Assembly (NCBI GenBank): GCA_964634555.1
Contig: CAZWJJ010000031.1
Coordinates: 1 to 9,925, forward strand
Length of the DNA: 9,925 bases
Direction: 5' to 3'
DNA from: JACQCV01 sp964634555
GTDB taxonomy: Bacteria > Patescibacteriota > Minisyncoccia > Phycocordibacterales > UBA12445
Shown here: positions 5,898 to 9,925 of the stretch, in pieces
Position numbering within the stretch: the first letter of the stretch is position 1
Layout: each line of letters opens with the position of its first letter
Program-made: the position numbers and the translations under genes
The notes under the pieces: model-generated
Seen by the model: the letters and a program-made list of their open reading frames with translations, nothing else
The model's database searches: none
Told to the model about the DNA's origin: nothing

Positions 5898-7280
5898 TCA
5901 CTGATCTTTTATTTCGTAATCTGGGCCGATAATTTTTTGCAGTTCGATTCTTAGTTTATCGGCCTCGGCGAATTCTTTATTTTTTCTCATACTGCTCCTT
6001 TGTTCAATTAAGGCTTGTACTTCATCACGATTCATCACTTCTTTTATTTTTTTAACTTTTTCAACTAATCTAAACCCTAAAACTTCGTCAAATTTTAAGA
6101 GGGTAGCTAAAAGATTGATTGGGTTTAGTCCGTTTTTTATCATTTCCCAAACGACCGCTATGGCTTTAGGCATGTTGAGGTCGTCATTGATCGCTTCGCT
6201 GAATTTTTCGTTCCAGTCGGGGTCAATTTTACTGGTCGGATCGTTATAAAACGGGTACAGGGCTGTCGCAGTGTGCAATAATTTCATATATGAAATATTG
6301 GCTTGCCCGAGTGCCTCCCATGTGAAATTTAACTCCTGCCGATAATGAGCTGAAAAAGTCAGATATCGGTAAGCCAGCGGATCGAAACCCCTTGCGATTA
6401 TATCATCGATTGTGTATGCATTACCCAGAGATTTGCCCATGCGATGTCCATCAATTAAAATAAATCCGCTATGCAGCCAGTAGTTGACTGTTTTATGGCT
6501 ATATACAGCCTCGTTTTGCGCAAGTTCATTGGTATGATGAACTGGCAGGAGATCGATTCCGCCGGCATGAATATCGAAAGGTTCACCCAGATATTTAATG
6601 CTCATCGCTGAACATTCTATATGCCAGCCCGGAAAACCGACCCCCCATGGAGAATTCCATTCCATCTGCCTTTTTTCGTTTTGAGGAGAGAATTTCCACA
6701 GCGCGAAATCAGTGATATTTTTCTTTTCTGGATTAATTTCAACTCTGGCGCCCTTATGCAAACCCTTAATATCAAGTCCGGCCAGTCTGCCATAATCTTT
6801 TTGTTTCCCTGTATCAAAATAGATGCCGTCAGAAATTTTATATGCGAAGCCTTTTTGCTCGAGCGTTTTTATCATTTCGATCTGTTCGACAATATGATCG
6901 GTGGCTCTGCATGATGTCGTTGGGCGCTGAATGTTTAATTTCTCACCATCTTGCCAATATGCATCTTCAAAAAATTTTGCTATCTCCCATGCTGATTTAC
7001 CCATTTTTCTTGATCCCTTTTCCATTTTATCCTCGCCGGAATCCTCCAGATCGTTAACCAAATGCCCAACATCAGTGATATTTTGGACATAGTTTATTTC
7101 ATAGCCGTTGTATTTGAGAATTCGATTCAATATATCTCCGAAGATATAAGTGCGAAAATTACCGATCGTGGCTTTATCGTAAACTGTTGGTCCGCAGATA
7201 TACATCGAAACTTTGCCTGCCTCGATCGGAACAAATTTTTCTTTAGATTTTGAAAGCGTATTGTAGAGTTTTAGATCCAT
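5898..7280 (-). CDS. cysS: Cysteinyl-tRNA synthetase
   Basis: Class I aminoacyl-tRNA synthetase that charges tRNA-Cys in the cytoplasm. It has 460 residues, nearly the length of the E. coli enzyme (461). The N-terminal segment MYICGPTVYD, GFPGWHIECSAM and HAGGIDLLPVHHTNELAQNEA are diagnostic. All four zinc ligands are in place with the E. coli spacing: C29, C223, H248 and E252. Two signatures deviate. The HIGH-type motif reads TIGN (T38 codon at 7167-7169, where most CysRS have HIGN/HIGH). The KMSKS loop reads RMGKS at residues 280-284, followed by LGN as usual. The C-terminal helical region is complete and ends in the familiar FAEADKLR..L. The start overlaps the 3' end of the CorA-like gene by 10 bases with no evident Shine-Dalgarno sequence, so it is probably translated from the same mRNA. 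It appears intact and functional. Confidence 0.96.
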   Translation of the reverse strand: MDLKLYNTLSKSKEKFVPIEAGKVSMYICGPTVYDKATIGNFRTYIFGDILNRILKYNGYEINYVQNITDVGHLVNDLEDSGEDKMEKGSRKMGKSAWEIAKFFEDAYWQDGEKLNIQRPTTSCRATDHIVEQIEMIKTLEQKGFAYKISDGIYFDTGKQKDYGRLAGLDIKGLHKGARVEINPEKKNITDFALWKFSPQNEKRQMEWNSPWGVGFPGWHIECSAMSIKYLGEPFDIHAGGIDLLPVHHTNELAQNEAVYSHKTVNYWLHSGFILIDGHRMGKSLGNAYTIDDIIARGFDPLAYRYLTFSAHYRQELNFTWEALGQANISYMKLLHTATALYPFYNDPTSKIDPDWNEKFSEAINDDLNMPKAIAVVWEMIKNGLNPINLLATLLKFDEVLGFRLVEKVKKIKEVMNRDEVQALIEQRSSMRKNKEFAEADKLRIELQKIIGPDYEIKDQ

Positions 7281-8185
7281 CGTTTGTATTTAAAAAGCGT
7301 GATCATGAATATAGTTGTCGCCGCCATGGTTCCTAAGATTATCCAGAAGCCGTTGGCTAGGCCGGTTAAAGGCGTCTCGGTTGTGTTCATACTGAAGATT
7401 CCAGTCATTAAAGTCAACGGGAAGGTTAAGAATGACATTATCGTTAGATTTTTCATAATACTATTGGTTTTGGCAGAAAAAAGGGAATCATTTGTGTCGC
7501 GCAGGTCCATTAGCAGGTCACGATTATTTTCCATCCTTCCCCAGATCTTTTTGTATTCCCCGATTACCATCGCTGTGTAATGTTCATTTTTGGTTTCAAA
7601 AAGTCTTTCTTCTCTAATATCTAGTGAGTCGAGGATTTCATCATGAAGCTTTAGCGGGTAGCGAAAATCTATTAAGGTTTTGTTGATTCGAGAGAGCGCA
7701 TGCACCATTTTATCTTCGTTGCCGGCAAATATCTCATTTTCAATAATCGCCAGATCACGCTTAATGTGATCAAGCTCGTGTTCAACGTTTTTATAAAGAA
7801 ATTTCATCACATCGTAAAAAATTAATCCCGGGTTTTCGGTATTTTCAGTTTTATCTAGTATCGATCTTGTTTCTAGTTTTTTGGAAACTTCCATGAAGAG
7901 ATCGAGTGGTTCAAAATGTGAGGTTACTATAAAATTTTTGCCTATGATGAAATCCATTTCTCTAATATATTCGTCTCTTGCCGCGTGCTTGTATTTAGGA
8001 AAATGCAAGATTAGATAAATATATTTTCCGTATAAATCTGCCTTGGCCCTCTCACTGGGCTTCATTAATTCTTCGGCGACCAGGGGGTGTATTTGGAAAT
8101 CGGCGATAAGTGATTCGACATCTTGCCGGGTTGGAGATTCAATATCTACCCAGACAATCTCTTTATATTTATGTTTATTTACCAT
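7271..8185 (-). CDS. CorA-family divalent cation channel-like protein with SMN in place of GMN
   Basis: This 304-residue protein has the CorA plan: a soluble N-terminal alpha/beta domain (about 1-130), long helices (about 130-245) that form the funnel in known structures, and two C-terminal membrane helices (about 246-264 and 279-298) ending in a basic tail (KYKRWI). CorA proteins are pentameric Mg2+ (or Co2+/Ni2+) channels of the inner membrane. The first membrane helix runs SFLTFPLTLMTGIF, like the family's FIPLTFIAGIYG, but the signature reads F-S-M-N (S265-M266-N267) instead of YGMN. The codon is AGT (reverse complement of 7391-7393), one base from GGT. The following loop TTETPL also departs from the usual MPEL loop. 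Family membership is confident; Mg2+ transport is not certain. The ATG is the first possible start because an in-frame TGA lies at 8198-8200. It is first in a two-gene unit with cysS. Confidence 0.87.
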   Translation of the reverse strand: MVNKHKYKEIVWVDIESPTRQDVESLIADFQIHPLVAEELMKPSERAKADLYGKYIYLILHFPKYKHAARDEYIREMDFIIGKNFIVTSHFEPLDLFMEVSKKLETRSILDKTENTENPGLIFYDVMKFLYKNVEHELDHIKRDLAIIENEIFAGNEDKMVHALSRINKTLIDFRYPLKLHDEILDSLDIREERLFETKNEHYTAMVIGEYKKIWGRMENNRDLLMDLRDTNDSLFSAKTNSIMKNLTIMSFLTFPLTLMTGIFSMNTTETPLTGLANGFWIILGTMAATTIFMITLFKYKRWI

Positions 8186-8191
8186 TATTAG

Positions 8192-8219
8192 ATTATATCA
8201 ATTTTGGTTCTATCAGCAA
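8192..8219 (-). promoter_or_regulatory. Promoter of the CorA-like gene and cysS, predicted leaderless
   Basis: On the minus strand a perfect TATAAT (complement of 8192-8197) is preceded after 16 bases by TTGCTG (complement of 8214-8219), a partial -35 match. Only six bases separate the -10 box from the ATG at 8185. Transcription would therefore start at about the A of the start codon, leaving no room for a Shine-Dalgarno sequence. Confidence 0.65.
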
Positions 8220-8222
8220 AAC

Positions 8223-8251
8223 TTACATTTAAGCCTCTATTTTGCTATAAT
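8223..8251 (+). promoter_or_regulatory. Promoter of argS, predicted leaderless
   Basis: TTACAT at 8223-8228 and a perfect TATAAT at 8246-8251 are separated by the optimal 17 bases. The ATG of argS is eight bases further on, so the transcript should begin at or within about two bases of the start codon. It is back to back with the minus-strand promoter: the two -35 elements are three bases apart. Confidence 0.72.
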
Positions 8252-8259
8252 AAACTGCA

Positions 8260-9925
8260 ATGAACGATAATCTTTTGGATAGACTAAATGATGAAATTCA
8301 GGAGCATCTTCTGCAAAAAAAGGCCTTAATTGATGAAAGGAGGGTGGCTTTAGGTTATTTTTCTTATTCAGACTATTTTATTAGTCAGTTAAAAGTTAAA
8401 ATTATTGCCGTCAATTTGGATATTTCGCATATAGATGACCTTGATCTAGAGTTTATAGATAGGGAAAAATTCAGTGGTGATGTTGCCATTAGGATCCCAA
8501 AACTTTTAAAAGAAAAAGGGAGCGCGGTTTATATAAAAGAGGTTGTACCCATGCTTGTTAAAAATTTGCAGTCTCTTATGCCTCAGGGTTATTTTAAACA
8601 AGTTGAACATAAGGGGATCTACGTTAATATTTTACTTGATAATAAATTTCTTTTTGATGCGACTTGGCAGGCGGTAAAACAGTCGGAAGTTTACGGACAG
8701 TCGGATATTTTTAAAAAGAAGTCGGTGGTCGTTGATTACTCTAGTCCAAATGTTGCCAAGCACCTGCATGCCGGACATATTCGCTCGACAATCATCGGTG
8801 AAGTGCTTTGTAATCTATATCAGAGCGTTGGCTATACGGTTCATCGTTTGAACTATATAAATGATTGGGGCGGAATCGGATTTTTGATTGAGGGTTACGA
8901 AAGATGGATCGATAAAATTCCTAAGCAAGAATCTCATAATGCTGATTTATATTTTATATATAAAATATTTCGTCGTGCTGAAAAGATTTATGATAGTGAA
9001 GTAGAATTTAATCTTTTAACACCTACATCCATCGATGAGCTAGTTGTTTATTTCGGAGCTTTTGGTTCTTTTATCGAATTTAGAGAAAAATTTGAGGACT
9101 ATAAAAATGCCGCTGATAGAAGATTTAAGGATCTTGAATCCGGGCGCGAGCCGGAATTTTCTCTCTGGAGAAAAATGCGCGAGTGGAGTTTGGAGGAGTT
9201 CAACGGTTTTTACGAACTGATGAATATTAGGCACGATTATATCTTGGGTGAAAGTTTCTATGCGCGCAAAGCTCTAGAGCTTGTGGATGAGAGACTTGCC
9301 TCGGGAGAGATTGTTTTATTCACGAATGATCTGGCACGTCGTGAGGTTGAGCATCTCAATAAGATGCGAGATGTCGGTGATCTGACCGCAGAGCGTTTTG
9401 AACAGTTGAAAAACGAGATCGAAGGAGATATTGGCGCTTGCGTTATAATGCTCTCTAATCACAGAAGATTGCTGGTAAAAAAAACTAATGGCGCCACGCT
9501 CTATGCTGTTCGCGATCTGGTCGGCATTGAACATAGAATAAATTCTTTTCAGGCGGCAAAGCTTGTTTATGAGACAGGCGAAGAGCAGATTGAGTATTTT
9601 AAAACTCTTTTTGAGGCGAGTGGAGTCCTAAATCTTGATCAGAATCATTCGATCGGCTTGACCCATGTAGCGCATGGTTTATATTTGGATGCTGAAACAG
9701 GTAAAAAATTAGCTAGCCGCGACGGTGCCGTGGGGGTCGAGAATATTATCCGTGAATCGATTAAATATTTCCGTGCTAGATATGATGAGCGTGAGGATAA
9801 CCTTCATAAGCTTAGTGATAGCCAAAAAGACGCTAATGCGCATATGATTGCTGTGGGCTCCATAACATTCAATGATATTAAACAGGATAAAAGATTTCCG
9901 ATCAGTTTGGATCGTGATATCCAAA
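8260..9925 (+). CDS. argS: Arginyl-tRNA synthetase (3' truncated by window edge)
   Basis: Class I synthetase that charges tRNA-Arg. The frame is open from the ATG at 8260 to the right edge (555 codons visible). An in-frame TAA at 8251-8253 excludes an earlier start. The N-terminal ArgRS-specific domain includes GDVAIRIPKLLKEKG and YVNILLD. The catalytic core has SSPNVAKHLHAGHIRSTIIG with the HIGH-type motif HAGH at residues 170-173, then NYINDWGGIGFLIEGYE. Further on are ATLYAVRDL (family: TYATRDL), EQIEYFKTLF (family: Q..HF.QLF) and KLASRDG starting at K483, in the place of KMSTRxG. The C-terminal anticodon-binding helical domain lies mostly beyond the window. No Shine-Dalgarno sequence is present; the promoter sits immediately upstream. 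It is divergent from the corA-like/cysS pair, so two class I synthetase genes share this control region. No frameshift was seen on reading the whole frame. Confidence 0.95.
   Translation, partial: MNDNLLDRLNDEIQEHLLQKKALIDERRVALGYFSYSDYFISQLKVKIIAVNLDISHIDDLDLEFIDREKFSGDVAIRIPKLLKEKGSAVYIKEVVPMLVKNLQSLMPQGYFKQVEHKGIYVNILLDNKFLFDATWQAVKQSEVYGQSDIFKKKSVVVDYSSPNVAKHLHAGHIRSTIIGEVLCNLYQSVGYTVHRLNYINDWGGIGFLIEGYERWIDKIPKQESHNADLYFIYKIFRRAEKIYDSEVEFNLLTPTSIDELVVYFGAFGSFIEFREKFEDYKNAADRRFKDLESGREPEFSLWRKMREWSLEEFNGFYELMNIRHDYILGESFYARKALELVDERLASGEIVLFTNDLARREVEHLNKMRDVGDLTAERFEQLKNEIEGDIGACVIMLSNHRRLLVKKTNGATLYAVRDLVGIEHRINSFQAAKLVYETGEEQIEYFKTLFEASGVLNLDQNHSIGLTHVAHGLYLDAETGKKLASRDGAVGVENIIRESIKYFRARYDEREDNLHKLSDSQKDANAHMIAVGSITFNDIKQDKRFPISLDRDIQ

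Noticed and set aside
5898..5900. UGA recoding (Gly, as in SR1/Gracilibacteria)
   Set aside because: TGA ends cysS at the usual C-terminal position and ends the UbiA gene in an ATGA overlap; reading through adds no conserved sequence and no internal TGA interrupts any gene.
6617..7253. Several short open frames (63-97 codons) on both strands within the cysS region
   Set aside because: All lie inside the conserved CysRS frame in other phases and have no recognisable content.
9040..9924. Minus-strand open frames of 64-72 codons near the right edge
   Set aside because: They are antisense to the argS reading frame, which is continuous from 8260 to the edge with clear ArgRS motifs.

Overview
The window is a gene-dense bacterial segment of roughly 40% GC (estimated by eye), with short intergenic gaps and the standard genetic code (TAG, TAA and TGA all act as stops). 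Small proteins, tight packing, divergent versions of universal genes and few Shine-Dalgarno sites fit a reduced-genome lineage. The style of the DnaK, CysRS and CorA-like proteins suggests Patescibacteria/CPR (Parcubacteria-like), but this is inference: no rRNA or other taxonomic marker is present. No non-coding stretch exceeds 300 bases; the longest is 5716-5897. I saw no tRNA, rRNA, CRISPR array, transposase or phage gene.

Left block, all + strand (1-5715). The 3' end of grpE is followed by complete dnaK and dnaJ, the classical Hsp70 module. With a one-base gap after dnaJ the same strand continues into a phospholipase-D/cardiolipin-synthase-like gene, then a UbiA-family membrane prenyltransferase, then a small HAD phosphatase of the YqeG/Gep4 type whose start overlaps the prenyltransferase stop (ATGA). 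The six genes look like one transcription unit joining protein-folding functions to a membrane-lipid module. The lipid genes could make phosphatidylglycerol/cardiolipin-type lipids. Alternatively, the UbiA+HAD pair could make a polyprenyl-phosphate sugar.

Middle (5716-5897). This convergent gap is filled mostly by a large imperfect inverted repeat, about 120 bases long, with the core TGTCATTGCGAG...AGCAATCT. It is REP/MITE-like and lies where transcription from both sides must end.

Right block (5898-9925). A minus-strand pair, a CorA-like channel gene followed by cysS, overlaps by 10 bases. It is transcribed divergently from argS (+), which runs off the right edge. The 74-base divergent gap holds two back-to-back promoters with perfect TATAAT boxes only 6 and 8 bases from the start codons. 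In-frame stops exclude earlier starts, so both mRNAs are predicted to be leaderless. dnaJ has a similar TATAAT-N6-GTG arrangement.

The points most worth a second look are the chaperone-lipid operon, the UbiA/Gep4-like pair, the leaderless promoter pattern, the CorA-like protein with SMN instead of the GMN selectivity motif, the CysRS with altered HIGH and KMSKS signatures, and the palindromic repeat.
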